From Thermaerobacter subterraneus DSM 13965 (GTDB lineage Bacteria; Bacillota; Sulfobacillia; Thermaerobacterales; Thermaerobacteraceae): a stretch of DNA of 64,000 bases. This document shows positions 1-17,869 of this stretch, in pieces. The position numbers and the translations under genes were made by a program. Positions within the stretch are counted from its first letter, which is position 1. Each line of letters opens with the position of its first letter. The notes under the pieces were generated by a model. The model worked only from the letters and a program-made list of their open reading frames with translations. It did no database searches and was not told where the DNA came from. The stretch spans positions 200,840 to 264,839 of the forward strand of contig NZ_JH976535.1 of assembly GCF_000183545.2 (NCBI RefSeq). Reading direction: 5' to 3'.

Positions 1-1
1 C

Positions 2-3145
<3,144 letters not shown>

Positions 3146-3148
3146 GGC

Positions 3149-6931
<3,783 letters not shown>

Positions 6932-6990
6932 CCCGGCGGGCCGGCCGTGGGGCGGGCGGGCCCGCCCTGAGTCGGGTACTGCGGCCGTGC

Positions 6991-7006
6991 GGCGGGCCGG
7001 CCCGCC
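6991..7006. repeat. GC palindrome downstream of rpoC
   Basis: The 16-base sequence GGCGGGCCGGCCCGCC is a perfect palindrome in the 251-base rpoC to L7Ae gap. A second GC hairpin (GGGCGGGC / GCCCGCCC) lies just before it near 6950-6970. No T-run follows either, so an intrinsic terminator is possible but not shown. The rest of the gap up to the promoter at 7081 holds no gene. Confidence 0.4.
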
Positions 7007-7080
7007 CGGAGGCAGGCGGTGCGCACCCGAGGCGCCACCGCGCCGTCCCGCCAGGCGCCCCGGCGGCGAGGCGACTCGCG

Positions 7081-7110
7081 TTGACACTGAAAAAGGGCCG
7101 GTGCTACACT
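7081..7110 (+). promoter_or_regulatory. Sigma-A-type promoter for the str/S10 gene block
   Basis: A perfect -35 box TTGACA (7081-7086) is followed after 18 bases by TACACT (7105-7110). An extended -10 TG sits at 7102-7103. The predicted start is near 7117, about 66 bases before the L7Ae-like gene. This would give the ribosomal-protein block its own promoter independent of rpoBC. Confidence 0.75.
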
Positions 7111-7125
7111 TACCTAGTGTGTCTT

Positions 7126-7174
7126 GGCCTGATGAATCGGGGGCGGCCGGAGGGCGGCCGCACGAAGGAGGGCC
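7126..7174 (+). promoter_or_regulatory. Possible kink-turn-like leader of the L7Ae-family gene
   Basis: The short leader contains GGCC followed by TGATGA (7126-7135), a perfect 7-bp hairpin with arms GCGGCCG and CGGCCGC (7143-7161, loop GAGGG), then GAAGGAG and a second GGCC (7164-7174). The two GGCC blocks could pair, placing UGAUGA opposite GA-rich sequence as in kink-turns, and would enclose the Shine-Dalgarno site. L7Ae-family proteins bind kink-turns, so self-regulation is conceivable. This is inference from one sequence. Confidence 0.25.
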
Positions 7175-7182
7175 AGTGAGGG

Positions 7183-7434
7183 ATGTCCCTGGATCGCCTG
7201 CGGGCGGCCCGGCGCCGCACCGTCGGTACCAAGCAGACCCTGAAGGCGGTCCTGAAGGGCGAGGCGTTGCAGGTTTACGTGGCCCGCGACGCGGAAGCCC
7301 ACGTGGTGCGCGACCTGGTGCAGGCCTGCCAGGCGCGCGGCATCGCGGTGGAATACGTCGACACCATGCGCGAACTGGGAAGCGCTTGCCGGATCAAGGT
7401 CGGGGCCGCCTCCGCCGCCATTCTCGAAGAATGA
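7183..7434 (+). CDS. rplGB: L7Ae-family (YbxF-like) ribosomal protein
   Basis: This 83-residue protein belongs to the L7Ae/L30e/S12e/Gadd45 family of small RNA-binding proteins. It contains the family core, with KQTLKAVLKGEALQVYVARD near residues 18-37 and VEYVDTMRELGSACRI in the C-terminal half. In B. subtilis the homologue YbxF sits at the same place, between rpoC and rpsL, and binds kink-turn RNA. The ATG at 7183 has GAAGGAGGG upstream with good spacing. It is the first gene after the promoter at 7081, and rpsL follows after 46 bases. Confidence 0.9.
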   Translation: MSLDRLRAARRRTVGTKQTLKAVLKGEALQVYVARDAEAHVVRDLVQACQARGIAVEYVDTMRELGSACRIKVGAASAAILEE

Positions 7435-7480
7435 GGCGGCGGCGGCCCCCTGGCCCGGGATGGGAAGGAGGTGACGCTCG

Positions 7481-7855
7481 ATGCCGACGATCAACCAGCT
7501 GGTGCGCAAGGGGCGCGAGCGGGTGACCCGCCGGACGGGTGCGCCGGCGCTGCGGGGCAACCCCCAGAAGCGCGGCGTGTGCCTGCAGGTGCGCACCACG
7601 ACGCCCAAGAAGCCCAATTCCGCCCTGCGGAAGATCGCCCGGGTGCGCCTGACCAACGGCGTCGAGGTGACGGCCTACATCCCCGGTGAGGGCCACAACC
7701 TCCAGGAGCACTCGGTGGTGCTGGTCCACGGCGGTCGCGTGAAGGACCTGCCGGGCGTGCGCTATCAGATCATCCGGGGCGCGCTGGATGCCGCCGGGGT
7801 CGAGAAGCGCCGCCAGGGGCGGTCCAAGTACGGGGCCAAGCGGCCCAAGTCCTGA
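7481..7855 (+). CDS. rpsL: 30S ribosomal protein S12
   Basis: S12 (124 residues) lies at the decoding centre of the 30S subunit and monitors codon-anticodon pairing. The sequence starts [13 protein letters not shown] and carries the family motif [13 protein letters not shown]. Later it has [12 protein letters not shown]. The lysines classically altered in streptomycin resistance (PKKPNSA and GGRVKDLPG) are both present. GGAAGGAGGTGA lies upstream of the ATG. A long 239-base gap, unusual for this operon, separates it from rpsG. Confidence 0.98.
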   Translation: MPTINQLVRKGRERVTRRTGAPALRGNPQKRGVCLQVRTTTPKKPNSALRKIARVRLTNGVEVTAYIPGEGHNLQEHSVVLVHGGRVKDLPGVRYQIIRGALDAAGVEKRRQGRSKYGAKRPKS

Positions 7856-7924
7856 CGGCTGTCGGCTGAATCACGGGCTCGCGGCCGGCGGGCGGCCCCT
7901 GCGGGCGCCCGCTGCCGGGCGCAT

Positions 7925-7990
7925 CCTCGCCGCCGGTGGCCCTGCAGGCGCGGGGCGGGTTCGTCCCGGGAGCTGGCGAGGAATTTTTTA
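7925..7990 (+). promoter_or_regulatory. Structured element with T-run in the rpsL-rpsG gap
   Basis: The arms CCTCGCC (7925-7931) and GGCGAGG (7975-7981) pair around an inner CGGG-TTCGT-CCCG hairpin. They are followed directly by AATTTTTTA, the only T-run of this length in the neighbourhood. The shape resembles an attenuator or intrinsic terminator. In E. coli the S12-S7 intercistronic region is where S7 represses the str operon, so a regulatory role here is plausible. It is not proven. Confidence 0.4.
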
Positions 7991-8094
7991 CGCCCGGAGC
8001 GGGCGTCGTGGCGTGTCAGGGGCCGGGCTGGCCCTGATGTCCAGGCCCGGCCGGTGGCAGCCGGCCAGCAGGACGGTATGGAGGGAGGAAGGGC

Positions 8095-8565
8095 ATGCCC
8101 AGGCGAGGCAGGGTGCCACGGCGCCCGGTGGAGCCGGATCCCGTCTACGGCAGCGAGCGGGTGGCCCGGCTCATCAACAAGGTGATGTGGGACGGGAAGA
8201 AGAGCCTGGCCCAGCGCATCGTCTACCAGGCCTTCGAGCGCGTCGCCGCCAAGACCGGCCGGGATCCCCTGGAGGTGTTCGAGCAGGCGGTGCGCAACAC
8301 CATGCCCGCGCTGGAGGTCCGCCCCCGGCGCGTGGGGGGTGCCACCTACCAGGTGCCCCTGGAGGTGCGGCCGGAACGGCGCCTGTCCCTGGCGCTCCGG
8401 TGGCTGGTGGAATACGCCCGCCAGCGCAACGAGCGGACCATGGTGGAGCGCCTGGCCAATGAACTGATCGACGCCGCCAACAATACCGGTGGCGCCGTGC
8501 GCCGCAAGGAAGAGGTCCATCGCATGGCGGAAGCCAACCGCGCCTTTGCCCATTACCGCTGGTAA
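8095..8565 (+). CDS. rpsG: 30S ribosomal protein S7
   Basis: S7 (156 residues) nucleates assembly of the 30S head by binding the 3' domain of 16S rRNA and contacts the E-site tRNA. The sequence starts [20 protein letters not shown] and contains the conserved [11 protein letters not shown], the [11 protein letters not shown] segment near residue 83 and the C-terminal [20 protein letters not shown]. Length is exactly as expected. GGGAGGAAGG precedes the ATG. S7 is the usual translational repressor of the str operon, and the structured gap just upstream is the candidate target. Confidence 0.98.
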   Translation: MPRRGRVPRRPVEPDPVYGSERVARLINKVMWDGKKSLAQRIVYQAFERVAAKTGRDPLEVFEQAVRNTMPALEVRPRRVGGATYQVPLEVRPERRLSLALRWLVEYARQRNERTMVERLANELIDAANNTGGAVRRKEEVHRMAEANRAFAHYRW

Positions 8566-8631
8566 GCAGGCTGGCGGGCGCGCCGCCGGCAGCGGCCGGC
8601 GGCCGGGCGCGGCGGAGGAAGGAGGGACGAC

Positions 8632-10728
8632 ATGCCCCGGGAGTATCCCCTGGAGCGCACGCGCAATATCGGGATCGCCGCCCACATCGACGCGGGCAAG
8701 ACCACGACCACGGAACGCATCCTGTACTACACGGGGCGCGTGCACCGGATGGGCGAGGTCCACGAAGGCGCCGCCACCATGGACTGGATGGTGCAGGAGC
8801 AGGAGCGCGGCATCACCATCACCTCCGCCGCCACCACCTGCTTCTGGCGGGATCACCGGATCAACATCATTGATACGCCCGGCCACGTGGACTTTACCGT
8901 CGAGGTGGAGCGCTCCCTGCGCGTTCTGGACGGCGTGATCGCCATCTTCGCCGCCCGCGGCGGCGTGGAGCCCCAGTCGGAGACGGTGTGGCGCCAGGCC
9001 AACAAGTACCGGGTGCCCCGCATCGCCTTTGTCAACAAGATGGACGTGGTCGGCGCCAACTTCTACCGCGTCCTGGACCAGATGCGGGAGCGGCTGGGCG
9101 CCAACCCGGTGGCCATCCAGCTGCCCATCGGGGCCGAGGACAGTTTTCAGGGCATCATCGATCTGGTCGAGATGAAGGCCATCTTCTACCGCGATGACCT
9201 GGGGACCCGCTACGAGGCGGCGGAGATCCCGGCCGAGATGCAGGAGCAGGCCGCCGAGTACCGGGAGAAGCTGCTGGAGGCCGTGGCCGAGGTCGACGAG
9301 GAACTCATGATGAAATACCTGGAGGGCGAGCCGATCTCCACCGGCGAGATCCGCGCCGCCCTGCGCAAGGGCACGGTCAACCTCCAGCTGGTGCCGGTGC
9401 TGTGCGGCTCCGCCTACCGGAACAAGGGCGTCCAGCTGCTGCTGGATGCGGTGGTCGACTACCTGCCCTCGCCCCTGGACATCGCGGCCGTGCGCGGCAC
9501 CGATCCCAAGACCGGCCAGGAGATCGAGCGCAAGGTCAGCGATGACGAGCCCTTCTCGGCGCTGGTCTTCAAGATCATGACCGACCCCTACGTGGGCAAG
9601 CTGGCCTTCTTCCGGGTCTACTCGGGCCACCTGAAGGCCGGCAGCTACGTGTACAACAGCAACAAGGGCCGGCAGGAGCGCATCGGCCGCATCGTGCGGA
9701 TGCATGCCAACCACCGGGAAGAGGTCGACGAGGTCTGGACCGGCGACATCGCCGCCGCCGTCGGCCTGAAGGACACCATCACCGGCGAGACCCTGTGCGA
9801 CCCCAACGCGCCCATCGTGCTGGAGTCCATGGAGTTCCCCGAGCCGGTGATCTCGGTGGCCATCGAGCCCAAGACCCAGGCCGATCAGGACAAGCTGGGC
9901 GAGTCGCTCAACAAGCTGGCCGAGGAGGACCCGACCTTCCGGGTCCACACCGACGAGGAAACGGGCCAGACCATCATCTCCGGCATGGGCGAGCTGCACC
10001 TGGAGATCATCGTCGACCGCCTGATGCGGGAGTTCAAGGTGCAGGCCAACGTCGGCAAGCCCCAGGTGGCTTACAAGGAGACCATCACCCGGCCGGCGCG
10101 GGCCGAGGGCAAGTACATCCGGCAGACCGGCGGCCGCGGCCAGTACGGCCACGTGGTGCTGGAGATCGAGCCCATGGAGCCCGGCTCCGGGTTCGAGTTC
10201 GTCAACAAGATCGTCGGTGGCGTGGTGCCCAAGGAGTACATCCCGGCGGTGGAAGCCGGCGTCCGGGAGGCGCTGGAGAACGGCATCCTGGCCGGCTATC
10301 CCATGCTGGACGTGCGGGTCACCCTGGTGGATGGCTCGTACCACGAGGTGGACTCCTCGGAGATGGCCTTCAAGATCGCCGGCTCCATGGGCCTGCGCAA
10401 TGCGGCCCAGCAGGCGGGCCCGGTGCTGCTGGAGCCCATCATGAAGGTCGAAGTGGTGGTGCCCGAGCAGTACATGGGCGACGTCATCGGCGACATCAAC
10501 GCCCGCCGCGGCCGGGTCGAGGGCATGGAGCCCGACGCCGGCGGGCTGCAGGTGATCCGGGCCCTGGTCCCGCTGGCGGAGATGTTCGGCTACGCCACGG
10601 ACCTGCGGTCCAAGACCCAGGGGCGCGGCACCTACACCATGCAGTTCAGCCATTACGAGCAGGTGCCGCGCAACATCGCCGACCAGATCATCGAGGCCCG
10701 GGGCGACCGGGCCCGGGCGGCCCGCTAG
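8632..10728 (+). CDS. fusA: Elongation factor G
   Basis: EF-G (698 residues) is the GTPase that drives translocation of tRNA and mRNA on the ribosome. The G1 loop AHIDAGKTT is near residue 17-25, switch [17 protein letters not shown] near residue 80-95 and NKMD near residue 138. Domain IV includes [25 protein letters not shown] precedes the ATG at 8632. It lies 66 bases after rpsG and 151 bases before tuf, the standard str-operon order. Confidence 0.98.
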   Translation: MPREYPLERTRNIGIAAHIDAGKTTTTERILYYTGRVHRMGEVHEGAATMDWMVQEQERGITITSAATTCFWRDHRINIIDTPGHVDFTVEVERSLRVLDGVIAIFAARGGVEPQSETVWRQANKYRVPRIAFVNKMDVVGANFYRVLDQMRERLGANPVAIQLPIGAEDSFQGIIDLVEMKAIFYRDDLGTRYEAAEIPAEMQEQAAEYREKLLEAVAEVDEELMMKYLEGEPISTGEIRAALRKGTVNLQLVPVLCGSAYRNKGVQLLLDAVVDYLPSPLDIAAVRGTDPKTGQEIERKVSDDEPFSALVFKIMTDPYVGKLAFFRVYSGHLKAGSYVYNSNKGRQERIGRIVRMHANHREEVDEVWTGDIAAAVGLKDTITGETLCDPNAPIVLESMEFPEPVISVAIEPKTQADQDKLGESLNKLAEEDPTFRVHTDEETGQTIISGMGELHLEIIVDRLMREFKVQANVGKPQVAYKETITRPARAEGKYIRQTGGRGQYGHVVLEIEPMEPGSGFEFVNKIVGGVVPKEYIPAVEAGVREALENGILAGYPMLDVRVTLVDGSYHEVDSSEMAFKIAGSMGLRNAAQQAGPVLLEPIMKVEVVVPEQYMGDVIGDINARRGRVEGMEPDAGGLQVIRALVPLAEMFGYATDLRSKTQGRGTYTMQFSHYEQVPRNIADQIIEARGDRARAAR

Positions 10729-10879
10729 CGTCCGGCGCGGGCCGGCAGCGGCCGAGGGCGAAGGCGGCGGCGGCCGGACGTCCCTGATCCCGGCAGCCCG
10801 CCGGCCAGAGGGCGCCAGAACGGGCGGAGCCACAGCAGAACAGCGGCAGCAGAACAGGGTGCAAGGAGGCGATTACCCC

Positions 10880-12067
<1,188 letters not shown>

Positions 12068-12103
12068 GTCCGGTTGGGACGAGAGCGCAAGGGGGGACAA
12101 CCG

Positions 12104-12412
12104 ATGGCCCGGCAAAAGATCCGGATCAAGCTGCGGGCGTTCGACCACGGCGTGCTCGACCAGTCGGCCGACAAGATCGTGGAGACCGCGCGGCGCACGG
12201 GGGCCAAGATTTCCGGGCCCGTGCCGCTGCCCACGGAACGCAGCGTGTTCACGGTCCTGACGGCACCCAACGGCGAGAAGGACCATCGCGAGCAGTTCGA
12301 GATGCGCACCCACAAGCGCCTGATCGACATCATCGACCCGACGCCCAAGACCATCGATGCGCTGCGGCGGGTCGACCTGCCTGCAGGGGTCGACATCGAG
12401 ATCAAGCTCTGA
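12104..12412 (+). CDS. rpsJ: 30S ribosomal protein S10
   Basis: S10 (102 residues) is part of the 30S head and, as NusE, pairs with NusB in transcription antitermination. The sequence starts [15 protein letters not shown] and contains the typical ISGPVPLPT near the middle and [19 protein letters not shown] towards the end. The ATG at 12104 is chosen because AAGGGGGG lies upstream and it gives the family N-terminus; an in-frame TTG at 12074 would add ten unrelated residues. It starts 36 bases after tuf and opens the S10 cluster. Confidence 0.97.
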   Translation: MARQKIRIKLRAFDHGVLDQSADKIVETARRTGAKISGPVPLPTERSVFTVLTAPNGEKDHREQFEMRTHKRLIDIIDPTPKTIDALRRVDLPAGVDIEIKL

Positions 12413-12476
12413 GCCGAGTCCTTGGTTTGGCCAGGCGTTCGGGCAAGGGGCAGGACGGCAAACGGAGGTGCAACCC

Positions 12477-13130
12477 ATGGGCGTCGGCCTGTTGGGTCGC
12501 AAGCTGGGCATGACGCAGATCTTCGACGACGAAGGCCGGGCGGTGCCCGTCACCGTGATCCAGGCGGGGCCCTGCGTGGTGGTGCAGACCCGCACCCAGG
12601 AGCGGGACGGTTACCGGGCGGTCCAGCTGGGCTTTGGCGAGATCAAGCCCCGCAAGGTGAACAAGCCGATGGCGGGCCACTTTGCCCGGGCCGGGGTGAA
12701 TCCCGTGCGCGTGCTGCGGGAGTTCCGGCTGGAGGGCGAGGGGGAGCCCATGCCCGAAGTCGGCCAGCAGCTCACGGTGGAGCTGTTCAAGGCCGGGGAG
12801 TACGTGGACGTCACCGGGACCTCCAAGGGCAAGGGCTTCCTGGGCCCGGTGGCCCGGCACGGGTTCGGCCGGGGACCCATGAGCCACGGCTCCAAGTACC
12901 ACCGCGGCCCCGGCTCCCTGGCGCCGTCGACCTTCCCCGGCCGGGTGTTCAAGGGGCGCCGGATGGCGGGCCGGACCGGCAACCGGCGGGTCACGGTGCG
13001 GGGCCTGCAGGTGGTGCGGGTGGATCCCGAACGCAACCTGCTGCTGGTGAAGGGCGCCGTACCCGGGCCGCGGGGTAGCGTGGTCGCCATCCGCAAGACC
13101 AACGTCCCGCGCAAGACGCGGCCGGCGTGA
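12477..13130 (+). CDS. rplC: 50S ribosomal protein L3
   Basis: L3 (217 residues) binds 23S rRNA early in 50S assembly and reaches towards the peptidyl-transferase centre. The sequence starts [16 protein letters not shown] and has the conserved [20 protein letters not shown] and [20 protein letters not shown] segments. The ATG at 12477 follows AACGGAGGTG. An upstream extension of the frame to 12357 overlaps rpsJ and does not match the family. rplD follows closely, its ribosome site overlapping the end region. Confidence 0.98.
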   Translation: MGVGLLGRKLGMTQIFDDEGRAVPVTVIQAGPCVVVQTRTQERDGYRAVQLGFGEIKPRKVNKPMAGHFARAGVNPVRVLREFRLEGEGEPMPEVGQQLTVELFKAGEYVDVTGTSKGKGFLGPVARHGFGRGPMSHGSKYHRGPGSLAPSTFPGRVFKGRRMAGRTGNRRVTVRGLQVVRVDPERNLLLVKGAVPGPRGSVVAIRKTNVPRKTRPA

Positions 13131-13162
13131 GGCCCGGCGGGCGGCGAAAGGAGGACAACCCC

Positions 13163-13801
13163 ATGCCGAGGGTGGCGGTTTACAACACCCAGGGCGAGCG
13201 GGTCGGGGAGATCGAGCTGAGCGACGCGGTCTTCGGCGCCCCGGTGCGGGAGGCCCTGATGCACCAGGCTGTGGTCCGCTACCTGGCGAACCAGCGCCGG
13301 GGAACGGCGGCCACCAAGACCCGGGGCATGGTCTCGGGCGGCGGCCGCAAGCCCTGGCGGCAGAAGGGCACGGGCCGGGCCCGGCAGGGCAGCATCCGGG
13401 CGCCCCAGTGGCGCAAGGGCGGTATCGTCTTCGGCCCCCAGCCGCGGGACTATACCCAGGACCTGCCCAAGAAGGCGCGCCGGGCCGCGCTGCGGTCCGC
13501 CCTGTCGGCCAAGGTGGCCGACGGCGAGCTGATCGTGCTGGAGGGGCTCGATGACCTGGGGCTGGAGCGGCCCCGTACCCGCGAGATGGCGGCCCTGATC
13601 CGGCGCCTCGACCTGGAGGGCAAGCGGCCCCTGTTCGTCCTGGCGGAACCGAACAAGACGCTCTACCTGTCGGTGCGCAACCTGCCGGGAGCCGACACCG
13701 AGACGGTGGACCGGCTCAACGTCTATCAGGTGCTGCGCCACGGCCACGTGGTCCTGGCCCGGGAAGCCGTGGAGCGGGCGGAGGAGGTGCTGGGGGCATG
13801 A
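13163..13801 (+). CDS. rplD: 50S ribosomal protein L4
   Basis: L4 (212 residues) lines the peptide exit tunnel and in E. coli also represses the S10 operon. The sequence starts [20 protein letters not shown]. The tunnel-loop region [20 protein letters not shown] and [12 protein letters not shown] is intact around residues 45-75. AAAGGAGG precedes the ATG at 13163. The stop overlaps the rplW start as ATGA (13798-13801), so the two genes are translationally coupled. Confidence 0.98.
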   Translation: MPRVAVYNTQGERVGEIELSDAVFGAPVREALMHQAVVRYLANQRRGTAATKTRGMVSGGGRKPWRQKGTGRARQGSIRAPQWRKGGIVFGPQPRDYTQDLPKKARRAALRSALSAKVADGELIVLEGLDDLGLERPRTREMAALIRRLDLEGKRPLFVLAEPNKTLYLSVRNLPGADTETVDRLNVYQVLRHGHVVLAREAVERAEEVLGA

Positions 13802-14094
13802 TCACCGATCCCCATGATGTCATCCTGCGCCCGGTGATCACGGAGAAGAGCATGCAGCAGCTGGCCGACAACAAGTACACCTTTCTCGTGCACCCGAAGG
13901 CCAACAAGACCCAGATCAAGCGGGCCGTGGAACAGATCTTCAAGGTGCGGGTGGCCAAGGTGAACACCGTGCGGGTGCGGGGCAAGCTGCGCCGGGTCGG
14001 CCGGTTCGCCGGTTACCAGCCCGACGCCAAGAAGGCCATCGTCACCCTGGCGGAAGGGCACCGCATCAAGGAGTTCTTCGAGGACGTGTCCTGA
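13798..14094 (+). CDS. rplW: 50S ribosomal protein L23
   Basis: L23 (98 residues) sits at the peptide tunnel exit and is the docking site for trigger factor and SRP. The sequence has the family features [20 protein letters not shown] at the N-terminus, then [20 protein letters not shown] and [15 protein letters not shown]. The ATG overlaps the rplD stop by four bases. rplB follows after 69 bases. Confidence 0.97.
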   Translation: MITDPHDVILRPVITEKSMQQLADNKYTFLVHPKANKTQIKRAVEQIFKVRVAKVNTVRVRGKLRRVGRFAGYQPDAKKAIVTLAEGHRIKEFFEDVS

Positions 14095-14163
14095 CGCGGG
14101 TGGTGAACCCGTGAGGCGTGGAGGGCGCCGGGCCCTGCCGGGCGCCCGAAGGGGGCTCTGACC

Positions 14164-14988
14164 ATGGCGGTTCGCAAGTACAAGCCCACGTCCCCTGGCC
14201 GGCGCCAGATGACGGTGCTGGACTACAAGCAGATCGTCACCCGGGACGAACCCGAGAAGTCGCTGGTGGCGCCGCTGAAGAAGAAGGCGGGCCGCAACGC
14301 CCAGGGGCGCATCACCGTGCGCCACCGGGGCGGCGGACACAAGCGGCTGTACCGCATCATCGACTTCAAGCGGGACAAGGACGGCGTGCCGGCCAGGGTG
14401 GCGTCCATCGAGTACGATCCCAACCGGACGGCCTTCATCGCCCTGCTGCACTACGCCGACGGCGAGAAGCGCTACATCCTGGCGCCCGTCGGCCTCAAGG
14501 TGGGCGACACCGTGATGTCCGGTCCCGACGCCGACATCCGGCCGGGCAACGCCCTGCCCCTGCGCAACATCCCCGTGGGCACCACGATCCACAACGTGGA
14601 GCTCAAGCCGGGCAAGGGCGGGCAGCTGGCCCGGGCCGCCGGTGCGGAGGTCCAGCTGGCGGCCAAGGAGGGCGACTACGCCCACCTGCGCCTGCCCTCG
14701 GGCGAGGTGCGGCTGGTCCGGCTGGAGTGCAAGGCGACCATCGGCCAGGTTGGCAACCTGGACCACGAGAACGTGACCATCGGCAAGGCGGGCCGGAGCC
14801 GCTGGCTGGGCCGCCGGCCCACGGTCCGCGGTTCGGTGATGAACCCGGTGGACCACCCCCACGGCGGTGGCGAAGGCAAGGCACCCATCGGCCGCCATCC
14901 GGTGACGCCGTGGGGCAAGCCGGCCCTGGGCAAGAAGACGCGCAAGAAGAAGCCCTCGGATCGCCTGATCGTCCGGCGCCGCAAGTAG
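14164..14988 (+). CDS. rplB: 50S ribosomal protein L2
   Basis: L2 (274 residues) is a core 50S protein needed for subunit joining and peptidyl-transferase assembly. The sequence starts [20 protein letters not shown] and contains [12 protein letters not shown] near residue 50. The C-terminal [20 protein letters not shown] segment includes the conserved histidine near the catalytic centre. Length is normal. CGAAGGGGGC lies upstream of the ATG. A 130-base GC-rich gap follows before rpsS. Confidence 0.98.
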   Translation: MAVRKYKPTSPGRRQMTVLDYKQIVTRDEPEKSLVAPLKKKAGRNAQGRITVRHRGGGHKRLYRIIDFKRDKDGVPARVASIEYDPNRTAFIALLHYADGEKRYILAPVGLKVGDTVMSGPDADIRPGNALPLRNIPVGTTIHNVELKPGKGGQLARAAGAEVQLAAKEGDYAHLRLPSGEVRLVRLECKATIGQVGNLDHENVTIGKAGRSRWLGRRPTVRGSVMNPVDHPHGGGEGKAPIGRHPVTPWGKPALGKKTRKKKPSDRLIVRRRK

Positions 14989-15118
14989 GCCGGTTCGTCA
15001 GGTGCGGGTGCCCGGCCGCGGCCCGGCGGCCGGCGGCAGGGCGGGTCGCCCCGCAACGGGGGCGGGCCCGCCGCCCGGGGTGCAAGCCGTCAGCCCGGGT
15101 AAAGGAGGTGCAGGCTGG

Positions 15119-15403
15119 ATGGGGCGATCGCTGAAGAAGGGGCCGTACGTCGACCCGAAGCTGCTGAAGAAGATCCAGGCCCTGAACGAGAAGAACCAGC
15201 GCCGGGTCATCCGGACCTGGTCCCGGGACAGCACCATCGTGCCGGAGATGGTGGGGCACACCATCGCCGTGCATGACGGGCGCAAGCACGTCCCTGTCTA
15301 CATCACCGAAGACATGATCGGTCACAAGCTGGGTGAGTTCGCGCCCACCCGCACCTTCCGCGGCCACGCCGACAAGACGGAGCGGCAGGCCCGGGTGCGG
15401 TGA
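15119..15403 (+). CDS. rpsS: 30S ribosomal protein S19
   Basis: S19 (94 residues) forms a complex with S13 in the 30S head near the A-site tRNA. The sequence starts [20 protein letters not shown] and contains [20 protein letters not shown] and [14 protein letters not shown]. The start at 15119 follows AAAGGAGGTG at a good distance. The same frame is open back to 15002, but that stretch is low-complexity and lacks similarity. rplV follows after 26 bases. Confidence 0.97.
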   Translation: MGRSLKKGPYVDPKLLKKIQALNEKNQRRVIRTWSRDSTIVPEMVGHTIAVHDGRKHVPVYITEDMIGHKLGEFAPTRTFRGHADKTERQARVR

Positions 15404-15429
15404 GGGCGGGCCGCCAAGGAGGGAACACC

Positions 15430-15771
15430 ATGGAGGCCCGGGCGGTGGCTCGATTCGTCCGGCTGTCGCCGCGCAAGGCGCGCCAGGTGGTGGACCTCGT
15501 CCGCGGCAAGCCCGTGGGCGAGGCTCTGACCCTGCTGCGCTTCACGCCCAAGCGGGCGGCGCGGATCGTGGAAAAGGTGGTTCGCTCGGCAGTGGCCAAC
15601 GCCACCAACAACCACGACCTGGACGAGGACCGGCTTTACATTGTCAAGGCGTACGTGGACGAGGGGCCGCGGCTCAAGCGCTGGCGGCCGCGGGCGCGGG
15701 GGCGGGCTTTCCCCATCCTGAAGCCCACCAGCCACGTGACGGTGATCGTGGCGGAGAGAAAGGAGGGTTAA
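15430..15771 (+). CDS. rplV: 50S ribosomal protein L22
   Basis: L22 (113 residues) contributes a beta-hairpin to the narrowest part of the exit tunnel, near the macrolide site. Recognisable segments are [20 protein letters not shown] at the N-terminus, [16 protein letters not shown] in the middle and [20 protein letters not shown], with the hairpin, at the C-terminus. AAGGAGGG lies upstream of the ATG at 15430. It ends one base before the rpsC start. Confidence 0.97.
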   Translation: MEARAVARFVRLSPRKARQVVDLVRGKPVGEALTLLRFTPKRAARIVEKVVRSAVANATNNHDLDEDRLYIVKAYVDEGPRLKRWRPRARGRAFPILKPTSHVTVIVAERKEG

Positions 15772-15772
15772 G

Positions 15773-16453
15773 GTGGGCCAGAAGACGCACCCGAAGGGGT
15801 TTCGCCTGGGTATCATTCGCGACTGGGATTCCCGCTGGTATGCCCGGCGGCAGGAGTTCGTCGACCTGCTGCTGGAGGACCAGCGGATCCGCCGGTACAT
15901 CAAGAAGCGCCTGTATGACGCCGGCATCTCCCGGGTGGAGATCGAGCGCGCGGCCAACCGCATCCGCCTGACCATCCACGCCGGCAAGCCGGGTATGGTC
16001 ATCGGCAAGGGCGGCACCGGCGTCGAAAGCCTCCGGCAGGAACTGGAGCGGATGACCGGCCGGCAGGTGGCCATCAACGTGGTCGAGGTCAAGGAGCCCG
16101 AGCTGGACGCCCAGCTGGTGGCCGAGAGCATCGCCGCCCAGATCCAGCGGCGCGTGGCCTGGCGGCGGGCCATGAAGCAGGCCCTGCAGCGGACCATGCG
16201 GGCGGGCGCCAAGGGTTGCAAGATCCGGGTATCCGGCCGCCTGGGCGGCGCCGAGATCTCCCGCAGCGAGTGGACGGCGGAGGGGTCGGTGCCCCTGCAC
16301 ACCCTGCGGGCCGACATCGACTACGGCCAGGCCGAGGCGTTCACCACCTACGGACAGATCGGCGTGAAGGTATGGATCAACCGCGGGGAGGTCCTGCCCG
16401 AGGCCAAGCGGCCGGCAGAGGCCGCCGAGCAGGGCGCCCAGGGAGGCCGATAA
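15773..16453 (+). CDS. rpsC: 30S ribosomal protein S3
   Basis: S3 (226 residues) lies at the mRNA entry tunnel. The start is GTG, giving [20 protein letters not shown], the family N-terminus. AAAGGAGGG, inside the end of rplV, is its ribosome-binding site. The KH domain with [18 protein letters not shown] is near residues 76-93. The C-terminal domain has [21 protein letters not shown] short Ala/Glu-rich tail ends the protein. rplP starts 3 bases later. Confidence 0.98.
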   Translation: MGQKTHPKGFRLGIIRDWDSRWYARRQEFVDLLLEDQRIRRYIKKRLYDAGISRVEIERAANRIRLTIHAGKPGMVIGKGGTGVESLRQELERMTGRQVAINVVEVKEPELDAQLVAESIAAQIQRRVAWRRAMKQALQRTMRAGAKGCKIRVSGRLGGAEISRSEWTAEGSVPLHTLRADIDYGQAEAFTTYGQIGVKVWINRGEVLPEAKRPAEAAEQGAQGGR

Positions 16454-16456
16454 GCC

Positions 16457-16888
16457 ATGTTGATGCCCAAGCGCGTCAAGTGGCGCAAGCAGCACCGCGG
16501 CCGGATGCGGGGTGTGGCCCAGCGGGGCAACACCGTGACCTTCGGCGAGTACGGTTTGCAGGCCCTGGAGCGGGGCTGGATCACCGACCGGCAGATCGAG
16601 GCGGCCCGCGTGGCCATGACCCGTTACATCCGCCGCGGTGGCAAGGTGTGGATCAAGATCTTTCCCGACAAGCCCGTGACCAAGAAGCCCGCCGAAACCC
16701 GCATGGGTAGCGGCAAGGGCAGCCCGGAGTACTGGGTGGCGGTGGTGAAGCCCGGCCGCGTCCTTTTCGAGATCGCCGGCGTGCCGGAAGAGACGGCCCG
16801 GGAGGCCATGCGGCTGGCGTCCCACAAGCTGCCCATCAAGACCAAGTTCGTCGCCCGCGCGGTGGGTGGTGAGGCCCATGAAGGCTAA
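16457..16888 (+). CDS. rplP: 50S ribosomal protein L16
   Basis: L16 (143 residues) helps shape the A-site of the 50S subunit. The sequence starts [20 protein letters not shown] and contains [20 protein letters not shown] and [20 protein letters not shown], all typical. The gene's last 11 bases overlap the start of rpmC, which implies translational coupling. Length is as in other bacteria. Confidence 0.98.
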   Translation: MLMPKRVKWRKQHRGRMRGVAQRGNTVTFGEYGLQALERGWITDRQIEAARVAMTRYIRRGGKVWIKIFPDKPVTKKPAETRMGSGKGSPEYWVAVVKPGRVLFEIAGVPEETAREAMRLASHKLPIKTKFVARAVGGEAHEG

Positions 16889-17099
16889 GGAGCTGCGGGA
16901 ACTGTCCGACGAGGAGCTGAACAAGAAGCTCCGCGACCTCAAGGAAGAGCTGTTCAACCTGCGGTTCCAGGCCGCCACCGGCCAGCTCGACAACCCCATG
17001 CGCCTGCGCCAGGTGCGGCGGGACATCGCCCGGGTTCAGACCATCCAGCGGCAGCGGGAGCTGGCTGCCCTGCGGGGCACCGGTAGCGAAGGGAGGTAA
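16878..17099 (+). CDS. rpmC: 50S ribosomal protein L29
   Basis: L29 (73 residues) is a small helical protein at the tunnel exit next to L23. The sequence [20 protein letters not shown] followed by [20 protein letters not shown] is the standard two-helix family sequence. The ATG at 16878 is used rather than the upstream in-frame GTG at 16866 because it gives the family N-terminus. Its ribosome-binding site GGTGGTGAGG is inside rplP. Confidence 0.96.
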   Translation: MKAKELRELSDEELNKKLRDLKEELFNLRFQAATGQLDNPMRLRQVRRDIARVQTIQRQRELAALRGTGSEGR

Positions 17100-17107
17100 T
17101 CCGGTCG

Positions 17108-17419
17108 ATGGCCCAGGAACGGGGCAAGCGCAAGACGCGGGTCGGCGTGGTGGTCAGCGACAAGATGGACAAGACCGTGGTGGTGGCGGTAGAGTCGCTG
17201 GTGCCCCACCCGCTCTACGGGAAGCGCATTCGCCGCACCAAGAAGTTCATGGCCCACGACGAGAACAACGAATGCCGGGTGGGCGACAAGGTGCGGATCA
17301 TGGAGACCCGCCCCCTGAGCCGCCACAAGCGGTGGCGGGTGGTGGAGATCCTGGATCGGCCGCAGCTGGCGGCCCTGGCCGCGGAGGACCTGCCGGAAGA
17401 AGAGCAGCCTCCGGCCTGA
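17108..17419 (+). CDS. rpsQ: 30S ribosomal protein S17
   Basis: S17 (103 residues) is a primary 16S rRNA-binding protein with an OB fold. The core [20 protein letters not shown] and [20 protein letters not shown] is clear. The C-terminus has about 15 extra residues rich in Ala and Glu compared with the usual 85-90. The gene begins 8 bases after rpmC, with GGGAGGTAAT as ribosome site overlapping the rpmC end. Confidence 0.96.
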   Translation: MAQERGKRKTRVGVVVSDKMDKTVVVAVESLVPHPLYGKRIRRTKKFMAHDENNECRVGDKVRIMETRPLSRHKRWRVVEILDRPQLAALAAEDLPEEEQPPA

Positions 17420-17452
17420 GCCGCTGGCCGCGCCGGCAAGGAGGGGTGACGG

Positions 17453-17821
17453 ATGATCCAGCCGCAGTCGCGCCTGGTCGTCGCCGACAACACCGGCGCC
17501 AAAGAGCTGATGGTGATTCGCGTCCTGGGCGGTTCCGCGCGGCGGTACGGCAACATCGGCGACGTGGTGGTGGCATCGGTCAAGGCCGCGACGCCCGGGG
17601 GCGTGGTCAAGAAGGGTGACGTGGTGCGGGCGGTGGTGGTGCGCACCCGCCACGGCCTGCGCCGGGAGGACGGCACCCACATCCGCTTCGACGACAATGC
17701 GGCGGTGATCCTGCGGGACGCCCACGAGCCGCGGGGAACCCGCATCTTCGGCCCCGTGGCCCGGGAGCTGCGGGATAAGCAGTTCATGCGCATCATCTCC
17801 CTGGCGCCCGAGGTGCTGTGA
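17453..17821 (+). CDS. rplN: 50S ribosomal protein L14
   Basis: L14 (122 residues) lies at the subunit interface and contacts 16S rRNA helix 14. The sequence starts [20 protein letters not shown] and continues with the conserved [20 protein letters not shown] and [20 protein letters not shown]. Length matches the family exactly. AAGGAGGGGTGA precedes the ATG. Confidence 0.98.
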   Translation: MIQPQSRLVVADNTGAKELMVIRVLGGSARRYGNIGDVVVASVKAATPGGVVKKGDVVRAVVVRTRHGLRREDGTHIRFDDNAAVILRDAHEPRGTRIFGPVARELRDKQFMRIISLAPEVL

Positions 17822-17869
17822 TCCGGCGGGCGTGCCCGGGAGGGGAGCCGCGCGGAAAGGGGGTCCCCC

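Noticed and set aside
7765..10833. A 1022-codon open frame on the minus strand opposite rpsG and fusA
   Set aside because: It is antisense to clear genes, rich in His/Gly/Leu/Asp from complemented NNC codons, and matches no family. Such frames arise from extreme GC bias.
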